A stretch of DNA of 14,093 nucleotides from Clostridia bacterium (GTDB lineage: Bacteria; Bacillota_A; Clostridia; Oscillospirales; CAG-272). The translations under genes and the position numbers were made by a program. Shown in pieces: positions 7,648 through 14,093 of the stretch (position 1 is the first letter of the stretch; every line of letters begins with the position of its first letter). Where the stretch lies: contig JAFTHF010000070.1 in NCBI GenBank assembly GCA_017457545.1, forward strand, positions 1 to 14,093, read 5' to 3'. A model generated the notes under the pieces. That model was not told where the DNA came from. It did no database searches and worked only from the letters and a program-made list of their open reading frames with translations.

Positions 7648-9681
7648 TTAATTCAAATCGAAGAGGTCGTAATCAACCTTTACACTGCCCCATGTATACG
7701 TATATCTCACCCATGCGTAGCGTGAAAGCGAATTGTCGGTGTGCTTGGGGTATCCGTGAGCTATGGCAAAGCTGTCGATCTTAACGCCGTCCTGAAGATG
7801 AAGCAGAGTCGCTTTAAGCTTGGCTCTACCGCCGCCTCTGATATAGTCGGGCTCATAACAGCTATACATATTTCCGTCCTCGGTGGCTTTGGCAAAATTG
7901 GTAACAAAGCCATTCCATGAAGCGCATAACGCCTCCTTGTCACCTGTCATAATTCCATACCAGAAAAGCGCCTCCGCCTTCCAAATAGTCCAAGCATGAC
8001 CTGCGCATATGGCGTGTCCTTCGCCGTCCCCCTCCCAGATAGTCTCCCACCATCTGAACGATGATCCGTACATTCTTGCGTCGGGTGTGTATATAGTCCA
8101 TGCCTTGTGAATATCAAGTACCTCTTTGGCAAAAGCAAGATACCTTTCATCGTAATTCAAATTTGCGCAAAGGTACACAAGAGAAAGCGCTGTACAGGAT
8201 ATAGAACCGTCCTCATATTTTGAAGATGCACCCTCCGTCGGGAAATTAAGCCCTCTTGACAGCAGATACTCCGCCATTTCCAGAGCCGTCCTTCTGTATT
8301 TATCACTCTTTTCGGGGTCAATATCCTTCAACTCTATGGCAAGATCTACCACGGGGATCATCGGGGTTACTACTGTGGTATAATCCTCTCCATTGCCGTT
8401 GAAAATCATACCTCCCTTATAGTAATTCTCAAGCAACTCGTCCATTGCCTTCACCGCATAGTCAAGGTACTCCCTTTCATGATACAGACGGTAAGCCTCA
8501 AGCAATATTGATGCTCCCACAAACTGCTCCTGTATCCTTCCCGAGTCACACACATGGTAAGGCGCATATTTTTCCGTTCTGTAGGGAACTATGGTGCGAC
8601 AAGGCACAATTCTGTTATTGCGGCACATAATAATATCAAGCTCGTCTCTTGCAACCTTATCGTATCTCAAATTTCGTCGACTTCTCATATTGGCAAGCAT
8701 TGACCACAAAAACATTCCTCCCTCACAGAGATTTTCGTCGTTATGATAAGGCTTTTTTATGGCATCTGTGCATTTATTAAATAAGACGGCAGAATCAATT
8801 CCGTTCCAAAGAACCGTATTCAGCCCTTTCTTCTCATTGTAATACGGTGTCGCAGTATAATATCCGTATTCGCTCATATTAAGAATAAGCTTTTTATTAG
8901 TTACCTTATAAACAGATGTAACTCCTGTAGGAGAACAAAGGCGAATTTCCGTAGCCTTACCCACAACTCCCACAGCCGCCTTTCCATCAAAGCCGCCACT
9001 AACAATATTTTTCAGCAGTGGGCGGTCGAGAAGCTCCGATATACGCTCGTATGCCTCATCAATGCTGTCTGCAAAAAACACGCTTACAGATATCTCTTTA
9101 CAACCACTTGAACCGAACACTTTATCGAAGGATGCTATTATCTGTAGTCGTGATATCTTTTGATTCCTTCCGTAAAACAGCCTCCAACCATCACATTTCT
9201 TTCTTGAAAGAATAACCATAAAGCGTCCGTCGGGACGGGTCAAAATATAATACAGCTGCTCACCATCATCAGACGTATACGGAGAGGTAGCAAGCAGAGC
9301 GGTCTTATATGAGCCTGTTTCACTGTTTAAAAAGTTCAAATCGAAATTCAAGGCATACTGTGATATCAGCTCGCAAGTAGTTCTTGATTGAATATCAAGC
9401 CTGTCCTCAGATAGCTCATATATAGTCTTTATCCCGTTTTCAGCGTTACTGCACACTGCCTTATTGTAAAACTGTTGAGTATGCTCATATTCGGCAACTC
9501 GATCGTAAAACAACACACCCTCTGTCTTTTTCTCTTGATTTCTGATATCGTCACTGATAAAAGTATAGCCTATGGTTCCTGTAGCACCCTCTCCATTTAC
9601 CATGTTCTGTTGCTCACCGCAGGAAAAAAGTCCTACTATTCTGCCGTTCTCTATCTGTATATTAAAGTACTTATTCTCCAT
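7648..9681 (-). CDS. Predicted cytoplasmic glycosidase-like protein, family not recognised
   Basis: A 677-residue protein. ATG at 9681 is chosen over the upstream ATG at 9738 because a perfect GAGGAGGAA (9685-9693) directly precedes it and the longer form would overlap the previous gene. No signal peptide. Residues 1 to about 230 look all-beta (many short strands, GRIVGLF, IGYTFI, YYILTRPDGRF). A short second beta segment covers about 231-300. Residues about 310-620 are helix-rich with repeated aromatic/acidic patches (QEQFVGASILLEAYRLY, AVKAMDELLENYYKGG, then RWWETIWEGDGEGH and GHAWTIWKAEALFWYG), the pattern of an (alpha/alpha)6 toroid as in six-hairpin glycosidases. Conserved-looking acids E546, E550 and D552 near the double Trp are candidate catalytic residues. 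Last gene of the right operon, coupled to the EEP gene upstream. A role in glycan breakdown is inferred from fold and context; a polysaccharide lyase or an epimerase-like role is also possible. Confidence 0.7.
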   Translation of the reverse strand: MENKYFNIQIENGRIVGLFSCGEQQNMVNGEGATGTIGYTFISDDIRNQEKKTEGVLFYDRVAEYEHTQQFYNKAVCSNAENGIKTIYELSEDRLDIQSRTTCELISQYALNFDLNFLNSETGSYKTALLATSPYTSDDGEQLYYILTRPDGRFMVILSRKKCDGWRLFYGRNQKISRLQIIASFDKVFGSSGCKEISVSVFFADSIDEAYERISELLDRPLLKNIVSGGFDGKAAVGVVGKATEIRLCSPTGVTSVYKVTNKKLILNMSEYGYYTATPYYNEKKGLNTVLWNGIDSAVLFNKCTDAIKKPYHNDENLCEGGMFLWSMLANMRSRRNLRYDKVARDELDIIMCRNNRIVPCRTIVPYRTEKYAPYHVCDSGRIQEQFVGASILLEAYRLYHEREYLDYAVKAMDELLENYYKGGMIFNGNGEDYTTVVTPMIPVVDLAIELKDIDPEKSDKYRRTALEMAEYLLSRGLNFPTEGASSKYEDGSISCTALSLVYLCANLNYDERYLAFAKEVLDIHKAWTIYTPDARMYGSSFRWWETIWEGDGEGHAICAGHAWTIWKAEALFWYGIMTGDKEALCASWNGFVTNFAKATEDGNMYSCYEPDYIRGGGRAKLKATLLHLQDGVKIDSFAIAHGYPKHTDNSLSRYAWVRYTYTWGSVKVDYDLFDLN

Positions 9682-9684
9682 TCG

Positions 9685-9693
9685 TTCCTCCTC
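9685..9693 (-). promoter_or_regulatory. Ribosome binding site overlapping the upstream stop codon
   Basis: On the minus strand the sequence reads TGAGGAGGAACGAATG: the TGA (9694-9692) ending the EEP lipoprotein gene overlaps the GAGGAGGAA ribosome site of the glycosidase-like gene, whose ATG is at 9681. This decides the start of the downstream gene and suggests translational coupling. Confidence 0.85.
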
Positions 9694-11338
9694 AAAGTAT
9701 TTTATAGCATACGATAACCGCTCTGTGATCCGAGGCATAACTTCCGTCGTAGGTATCGGTTATAACATCGTACTCATATACTAAAAAATCTCCCTCGCTC
9801 AAAAAAGCATAATCAATGGTAGTCTGTTTAAAAGTAGGTGTACTTTCGCTGATAAATGCAATATCCGATGAATTTTCAAATTTTTCGGAAAGAATATACT
9901 GTATAGATGGACAATCGACAGTATCGTTAAAGTCCCCCGTAATTGCCGTAGGAATATCCCCGTACCGACTTGTAAGAAAGCTTGTCATTATCTTTACCTG
10001 CTCAAGTCTTACCAAATTATTATTCACATGATCAGTATGGGTATTAACATGAATAAGCTGCTTTCCCGTTTCGTTAACCCTCAACACCACGTAAGTAAAT
10101 ATTCTCGGATAGACAGCTCCCGAAAGCTTTGAGCCGGCTACATCGGGAGTACTTGACATCCATTTGGTACCGCTGTCAACAACAGTGAATTTATCCTTTT
10201 TATAAAATATCGCATTATATTCATTGTCACCGTATGGATATCTTCCCGCTCCTACGCAAGCATATTCGTCACCAAGATTTTCATTGAGAATAGACAGCCA
10301 GCTTCCCGTTGCCTCCTGCACGCCAAAGGTATCGGGGCGGTATTTCTCTATGGTATCCAATACGTTTTTTATTCGGGTACTGTCCGATGTATCCCAATTA
10401 ACATTGAAGCTCATGGTACTCAAGGCATTGGCGGATATCTTATTTATTCCCGCTTCTATCTCAAGAATTCCGTTACTTGCACATATGGCATTGCAAAGAT
10501 CGCTTACCGACTCATATAGTGCAACAGATGTGGAAGCGTATACGTAAAAGCATTCTCCTTTCATGCCTAACCAATATTCATTTTCAAGATTTATTGCCTC
10601 CGGAGCTACGGCAGGCGTATTGCCGACCAGTATGTTTTTTCCCTGCGGCGCAGTCTTTCCCGCAGACCTTGTATCAAGAAGATATCCTGTGGACCGGCAA
10701 ATAGCATCTCTGATAAGCTCTGCCGCTTTTTTATATGCCGCGCCGCTTTGGAACACTATGTCATACTCAGATATGCTCGCTCCGTTAAGTATCATGTCAT
10801 CTAATCTGTATTCACCGTAAAACATAACATTGTCATCTGTAGTAAAAAATAACTCTCTGTTACTCTCAAGCAAAATATCTATAAGCGCTTCAACCGCCTT
10901 ATAAGTAGAGTCAGATGTAATACCACCGACTACAAGCTTTTTATCTTGAAGCCTTACCAAATAGTCATCTGCCTTCTCTATCTCCGAAAGTATATTCTCC
11001 CCTAATGAACGATTTGTTGCACCTACTATTATCTCCGTATCACGTTCAACATAGCCCTCACTCTTTTTTATGTAGTCATCCCGTACCTCAAGCATAATAC
11101 CAAACTGCGCATTTACGGTTTCAACCAAATTATCCACCGCATCGTCAAGACCTTTACTGCCTTCATCGGAAGAATATATTATAACGTAATCCTCAAGCTC
11201 TGATACAGCTATCTCACTGTATATACCTGTATGTGTATCTGTCTGTGAAACGATGTTTTCCCCGTCATTCTTACACCCGCAAAAGGCTATTAAGCCTATA
11301 AAGCAAAGTAGCAAACAAATTATACCCTTAGTTTTCAT
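9692..11338 (-). CDS. Second lipoprotein with tandem alpha/beta domains and EEP phosphodiesterase domain
   Basis: A 548-residue protein from ATG 11338, with GGAGG 10 bases upstream; an in-frame TTG at 11347 sits too near that site. Signal peptide ending AFCGC (Cys22 lipidated). Two alpha/beta modules, about 47-160 (IIVGAT loop) and 188-290 (ILVGNT loop), precede the EEP domain, starting at about residue 307 with MSFNV (N312). The remaining motifs are FGVQE (E342), VNTHTDH (H434), GDFND (D469, N471), IDYAF (D509) and SDHRA (D537, H538), so the active site looks complete. It matches the 4513-6258 protein domain for domain, but the EEP motifs differ in detail (THTDH against THW; SDHRA against SDHLP), suggesting related but not identical substrates. 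It is preceded by the SGNH esterase (23-bp gap) and translationally coupled to the glycosidase-like gene. A surface phosphodiesterase or phosphatase is the best call. Confidence 0.85.
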   Translation of the reverse strand: MKTKGIICLLLCFIGLIAFCGCKNDGENIVSQTDTHTGIYSEIAVSELEDYVIIYSSDEGSKGLDDAVDNLVETVNAQFGIMLEVRDDYIKKSEGYVERDTEIIVGATNRSLGENILSEIEKADDYLVRLQDKKLVVGGITSDSTYKAVEALIDILLESNRELFFTTDDNVMFYGEYRLDDMILNGASISEYDIVFQSGAAYKKAAELIRDAICRSTGYLLDTRSAGKTAPQGKNILVGNTPAVAPEAINLENEYWLGMKGECFYVYASTSVALYESVSDLCNAICASNGILEIEAGINKISANALSTMSFNVNWDTSDSTRIKNVLDTIEKYRPDTFGVQEATGSWLSILNENLGDEYACVGAGRYPYGDNEYNAIFYKKDKFTVVDSGTKWMSSTPDVAGSKLSGAVYPRIFTYVVLRVNETGKQLIHVNTHTDHVNNNLVRLEQVKIMTSFLTSRYGDIPTAITGDFNDTVDCPSIQYILSEKFENSSDIAFISESTPTFKQTTIDYAFLSEGDFLVYEYDVITDTYDGSYASDHRAVIVCYKIL

Positions 11339-11361
11339 AATACGCAAACCTCCATTATACT

Positions 11362-12447
11362 TCAGCTATGAACCTTTTCAGACCATATCCATCTGAATTC
11401 GCTCTCTATCGCCTTTGCCATAAGATAAAATCCGTAGTCATTGGGATGTGTAGTATCGACCGTACACATATCACCGTCTGCATCTCTGAAAAAGCTTGAG
11501 CCGTCAAGGAAAAATACGTTTACATCTCCGTGCTCACGTGCATATCTGTATGCGGAGTATATGGCATTTCTGCGAAGCATATTTTCTTTGTATCTTTGAT
11601 TGTGATAATCGGGACGGCTTATCATAAGATAAGGAATGTCCGGTGCTTTTTCCCTGAACTTCAAATAGAATGGCAGCGCCTTTTCTTCAAGACTTTTGGC
11701 AGATGATGTATTATGGTCAAAATCGCACACGAGCAAGGACATCTCAAGCTCTGAAAGATATTCAGCCATTACAGTCTCTCCCAAAGCAGAGCCCGAAAAG
11801 CCAAGATTGATAAAATCTATATCCGTATGCCTGCAAATTATATTCGGATAGGCATTTCCGGGACGTGATGAGCATGCCCCCTGAGTTATTGAGCTTCCAT
11901 AGTATACGATAGGTGCCACGGCTCTATATTTAAGTCCGCTACCGCAAAATGCCGACGTTTCAAGTCCTATCTCCAAATTTGAAACTGCGCTGTAGCTTGG
12001 GAAATTCAAGGTAAGATACCGCTTTTTTCTGTCAAGGAATTCTATCTTTGCCTCAAAGCCATTCTTCATGTCGGTATTCGGCTTAAATGTATCGTAAAAT
12101 CTGCTATCTGAGGATTCCTCATTGTCAATATAAAGGTCAAATCCCGCTGACGATATAAACGCCATATGTGACATATTGGAATAAACAGGCTGAGTAGTCC
12201 TTATCACAACGCATTTTGAATCTGTACAAAAGCGCACCCTACCACCTGACGTATATTGATTAAGTCTCGCCACTCCGTTATTTACCTGCCTGGCTATCTC
12301 CTCCGGCATACGTATAAATGCCCCCGATTGACATGGATCATAAAGTCCGTATATTTCAAAAGGAGCGCTGCGTGCATTCCGAAATGTCATCCCGTCCTCA
12401 TTCACTTTATTATCGATAATTAGATTTTTGTCTACCTCATGCGCCAT
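11362..12447 (-). CDS. SGNH/GDSL-family esterase with N-terminal beta domain
   Basis: A 361-residue protein. ATG at 12447 has GAGGAG 8 bases upstream. No signal peptide, so probably cytoplasmic. Residues about 28-170 form an N-terminal beta domain with a GLY..........F.R.P pattern (IYGLYDP then AFIRMPEE), like the domain that precedes the GDSL_3-type lipase/esterase domain. The hydrolase part has block I YYGSSITQG (nucleophile probably S186), block II NLGFSGSA (N214, G219), block III CDFDHN (N246 in the oxyanion position, in place of GxND) and block V DTTHPND (D331, H334). These enzymes remove acetyl or acyl groups from glycans and other substrates. It follows the GDPD gene by 22 bp and precedes the EEP lipoprotein. 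Its job in the operon is probably deacylation of imported fragments. The fold call is strong; the substrate is unknown. Confidence 0.88.
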   Translation of the reverse strand: MAHEVDKNLIIDNKVNEDGMTFRNARSAPFEIYGLYDPCQSGAFIRMPEEIARQVNNGVARLNQYTSGGRVRFCTDSKCVVIRTTQPVYSNMSHMAFISSAGFDLYIDNEESSDSRFYDTFKPNTDMKNGFEAKIEFLDRKKRYLTLNFPSYSAVSNLEIGLETSAFCGSGLKYRAVAPIVYYGSSITQGACSSRPGNAYPNIICRHTDIDFINLGFSGSALGETVMAEYLSELEMSLLVCDFDHNTSSAKSLEEKALPFYLKFREKAPDIPYLMISRPDYHNQRYKENMLRRNAIYSAYRYAREHGDVNVFFLDGSSFFRDADGDMCTVDTTHPNDYGFYLMAKAIESEFRWIWSEKVHS

Positions 12448-12469
12448 TTTTCCGTCTCCTCATAATCCC

Positions 12470-13312
12470 TTAATTTTGCTTTTTATAATATCTGTTGGTA
12501 TTCTTCAAATACTCTATAAGCATACTCGGCCAATCAGTTTGAATTATATCAAAGCCCCTGTCTGCAAGCCAGCCCCAGCCCTTTTCCATGTCCTTCGTAA
12601 GAGCGGTATCATCTGAATGAAATGCCGAAAGCTGATCCTTGTAATTATATATTATCGAGTTTGCCCAAATAAGCTTACCGTCTCGGTGCATTTTGTCCAT
12701 TATCTCTCGGCTTATATTCCGCGAACTTTCCGAGGTAAATAACATTTCCGCACCTAAGTAATTAATGTTTCGTTTCATCAATTCCTCATGAAGCTCATAA
12801 TTATCCTTCACTATAGGAAGATATGGAATATCCGGCGCTACTTCCTCAAGTATATTGAATACTTTTTCCGAGGGGCTGCATTTCACAACCGTCTGCTCTA
12901 ACATACCGTGGCGCTTGATCGCATTGTATATTTCAACAGGATGCCCCCAAAATTTATCTACGTTTATATAGCATCTTCCTTTAAAGCATTCCAATACCTC
13001 ATCAAATGTAGCTATACCAAATTGAGTAGGGGTGCGGTCATAATTGACATAACGCAGAGATTTTATATATTCATATGTCATTGTAGGTATTCTTTTATTA
13101 ATTCTGAGATGCGCTTCCTCCATGTTTGGATGAAAAATAACAAGAACACCGTCTAAGCTGACATCGACATCAACCTCAATCATATCAGCACCTTGCAATA
13201 ACGCTATCTCATATGCAGCTATAGTATTACAGGGAATGTTGCCTCCGGATACTCCCCTATGTGCTGCAACTATTATATGTCTTTTAGAAACATCAATCAG
13301 ATCGAACTCCAT
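12470..13312 (-). CDS. Glycerophosphodiester phosphodiesterase family protein
   Basis: A 280-residue protein from ATG 13312; AAGGAG is 7 bases upstream, whereas the TTG at 13333 lies before that site. GDPD fold motifs are in order: AAHRG (H18, R19), NT (29-30), the stretch QGADMIEVDVDVSLDG with metal-binding E46 and D48, then VIFHP (H61), INVDKFW (D119, K120), LIWANS (W216, N218) and IIQTDWP (D260). The family hydrolyses glycerophosphodiesters to glycerol-3-phosphate and an alcohol, and some members act on other phosphodiesters. Departures from the usual pattern are PCNT for PENT and NVDK for the usual E.K. No signal peptide is present, so it acts in the cytoplasm. It is the first gene of the right operon, directly behind the operator. 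Pairing with surface EEP enzymes suggests processing of imported phosphodiester fragments. Family call is confident; the substrate is inferred. Confidence 0.9.
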   Translation of the reverse strand: MEFDLIDVSKRHIIVAAHRGVSGGNIPCNTIAAYEIALLQGADMIEVDVDVSLDGVLVIFHPNMEEAHLRINKRIPTMTYEYIKSLRYVNYDRTPTQFGIATFDEVLECFKGRCYINVDKFWGHPVEIYNAIKRHGMLEQTVVKCSPSEKVFNILEEVAPDIPYLPIVKDNYELHEELMKRNINYLGAEMLFTSESSRNISREIMDKMHRDGKLIWANSIIYNYKDQLSAFHSDDTALTKDMEKGWGWLADRGFDIIQTDWPSMLIEYLKNTNRYYKKQN

Positions 13313-13348
13313 TTGATAACTCCTTATAAACAAAAATATTATTAATTT

Positions 13349-13378
13349 ATTCTATCACATTTTCAATAAATCCGTCAA
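13349..13378 (-). promoter_or_regulatory. Promoter of the right operon
   Basis: On the minus strand TTGACG (13373-13378) and TAGAAT (13349-13354) are 18 bp apart, giving a start near 13342 and a short leader (about 30 bases) to the GDPD start. The extended context TGATAGAAT matches the left operon promoter exactly. Confidence 0.7.
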
Positions 13379-13382
13379 CGGA

Positions 13383-13413
13383 ATATTCGACACAGCGTTT
13401 GTTATTTTCGACT
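13383..13413 (-). promoter_or_regulatory. Predicted AraC-type operator of the right operon
   Basis: On the plus strand ATATTCGACA (13383-13392) and ATTTTCGACT (13404-13413) are direct repeats with an 11-bp spacer (period 21). The proximal copy is 4 bp from the -35 and 28 bp from the -10, the same distances as at 6355-6385. The likely binder is the AraC protein encoded at 6584-7555. Confidence 0.65.
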
Positions 13414-13482
13414 ATGTTATAAAAAGCAGTGATAAGTCTGGGAATTTGCAAGCCGCAGTCAAATAAATATCCCCCGTTTTGA

Positions 13483-13520
13483 TATGCACCCCAAAAGTTA
13501 GACATTTTTGGAGGTGCATA
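13483..13520 (+). repeat. Inverted repeat sequestering the orfA ribosome binding site
   Basis: TATGCACC (13483-13490) is the perfect inverse of GGTGCATA (13513-13520); adjacent CC and GG can extend the stem with a one-base bulge. GGAGG (13510-13514), the orfA ribosome site, lies inside the 3' arm. Read-through RNA from outside would hide it, a known way for insertion sequences to limit transposase made from external promoters. Confidence 0.55.
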
Positions 13521-13525
13521 TTTTT

Positions 13526-13912
13526 ATGGCAAAGAAAGGAACAAAACAGAAAAGGTACTCGACAGAATTCAAGGTGTGTGTTATAATGAATATGCGAGAA
13601 CACCATCTTGGATATCGTGAAACAGCAAGAAAGTATTTTGATGCCAAGACTCGTTCGGAAGAAGAACAGTATACAGGCAGCATAAAAAGATGGGAACGCA
13701 TATTTTTGGAAGAAGGAACCGAAGGTCTGATGAAAGAACGCTGAGGCAATTCCTACGGAAGTAAAAAAGGGCGTCCGCCCAAGCTTGATAAAAAGGTAGA
13801 AGAAGATCTCATCGCAGAGAACCAAAGACTCAGAATGGAGATTGAGTACTTAAAAAAACTGAGTGCCTTAGTTATTGCGGAAGAGCAAAAGAACGGCAAA
13901 AAGCAGAAATAA
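13526..13912 (+). pseudogene. IS3 orfA interrupted by an in-frame TGA
   Basis: ATG at 13526 (MAKKGTKQKRYSTEFK) is placed 11 bases after GGAGG. The protein has the helix-turn-helix of IS3-family OrfA (YSTEFKVCVIMNMRE, GYRETARKYF, IKRWERIFLEEGTEGLM). TGA at 13742-13744 stops it after LMKER. The same frame then continues with a normal OrfA C-terminal half: SKKGRPPKLDKKVEEDL and the leucine-zipper-like NQRLRMEIEYLKKL, to TAA at 13910-13912. Genes nearby use TGA as a true stop, so recoding is unlikely; a CGA or AGA to TGA change is the simplest explanation. This copy probably makes only a short N-terminal fragment unless the stop is read through. Confidence 0.75.
13852..13858 (+). other. Programmed -1 frameshift site (A AAA AAA)
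   Basis: Seven A residues in the orfA frame split as A AAA AAA. The orfB frame is open from 13846, just after a TGA at 13843 in that frame, and orfA ends at 13912, so slippage must fall within this short overlap. This is the standard way IS3 elements make the OrfAB transposase. Confidence 0.7.
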
Positions 13913-14093
13913 TCTCTGAACTAAGGCAAAAGTATCCGCTTAAAGATTTGTTAGAACTTTCCGTGATAGCAAGAAGCATATATTATTACTACCTAAAACA
14001 GAAAAATAAGGACAAATACGAAAGCGAAAAACAAGCTATCTTAGAGATCTATAAATCGCACAACGGCAGATACGGTTACAGAAGAATCTGCTC
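13858..14093 (+). CDS. IS3 orfB transposase, N-terminal part only
   Basis: Read in the -1 frame from the slippery site, the product begins TECLSYCGRAKERQKAE and continues ISELRQKYPLKDLLEL, SIYYYYLKQ and finally YKSHNGRYGYRRIC at the window edge. The (K/R)YGYRRI block is the HTH_21 region that precedes the DDE integrase core in IS3-family OrfB. About 78 codons are visible and open. The catalytic residues are outside the window, so intactness cannot be judged. Because orfA carries a stop before the slippery site, this frame may not be expressed as a fusion. Confidence 0.75.

Larger units (their letters stand above)
13480..14093 (+). mobile_element. IS3-family insertion sequence, left part; right end outside window
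   Basis: The left end is placed at the TG of TGATATGCACCCCAAAAG, matching the usual TG start and CCCCAAAAGTTAGACA inner sequence of IS3/IS150-like terminal repeats. It is followed by orfA and the start of orfB in the -1 frame. The right end and target duplication are off-window, so the exact left base is inferred. It sits about 66 bp upstream of the distal half-site of the right operon and leaves the operator intact. Confidence 0.8.

Noticed and set aside
13742..13744. TGA as a recoded sense codon
   Set aside because: The EEP lipoprotein at 9692-11338 and the SGNH gene at 11362-12447 end in TGA with a ribosome site or next gene directly after, so TGA acts as a stop here.
13412..13825. Minus-strand frame of 137 codons at the right end
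   Set aside because: It overlaps the operator and is antisense to the IS3 orfA; hydrophobic Phe-rich content is typical of an antisense shadow.
1..14093. CRISPR array, tRNA, rRNA or riboswitch
   Set aside because: No regularly spaced repeats, cloverleaf or recognisable aptamer core was seen on either strand; protein-level GLUG repeats are too degenerate in DNA to be an array.

Overview
The window looks like part of a chromosome from an anaerobic, AT-leaning Bacillota, most likely a gut-type Clostridia (Oscillospiraceae-like). The grounds are strong GGAGG-type ribosome binding sites, several lipobox lipoproteins, degenerate GLUG-repeat surface proteins, an AraC regulator beside secreted enzymes, and an IS3-family element. 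This is inference from style; no rRNA or marker gene is present. Stop codons of all three types end genes, so the genetic code looks standard.

Layout. Positions 6264 to 1 (minus strand) form one gene cluster: a lipoprotein with an endonuclease/exonuclease/phosphatase (EEP) domain (4513-6258), an ABC solute-binding lipoprotein (3049-4497), a GLUG-repeat lipoprotein (1407-3020), a strong stem-loop (1355-1392), a 51-residue small ORF (1150-1305) and a second, secreted GLUG-repeat protein that runs off the left edge (1-1135). An AraC-family regulator (6584-7555, plus) is divergent from it. A long bidirectional terminator (7580-7635) separates the regulator from a second minus-strand operon read from 13312 down to 7648: glycerophosphodiester phosphodiesterase-like protein (GDPD), SGNH/GDSL esterase, a second EEP lipoprotein with the same architecture as the first, and a predicted multi-domain glycosidase-like protein. 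At the right end is the left part of an IS3-family element (13480 to the edge) whose orfA carries an in-frame TGA.

How the genes fit together. Both operons carry the same promoter design: a TAGAAT -10 box, an 18-bp spacer, and, exactly 28 bp upstream of the -10, a pair of 10-bp half-sites (ATATTCGACA / ATTTTCGCCA / ATTTTCGACT) in direct repeat with a 21-bp period. That is the geometry expected of an AraC-type activator, so the divergent AraC protein probably controls both operons as one regulon. The combined inventory (two surface phosphodiesterase-like lipoproteins, a GDPD, an esterase, a glycosidase-like protein, a solute receptor and surface beta-helix proteins) suggests a system for stripping a phosphodiester-containing, acylated glycan or lipid head group at the cell surface and using the pieces. 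The substrate is not identifiable from sequence alone. The tandem alpha/beta domain plus EEP lipoprotein architecture and the shared operator are the most novel-looking points.
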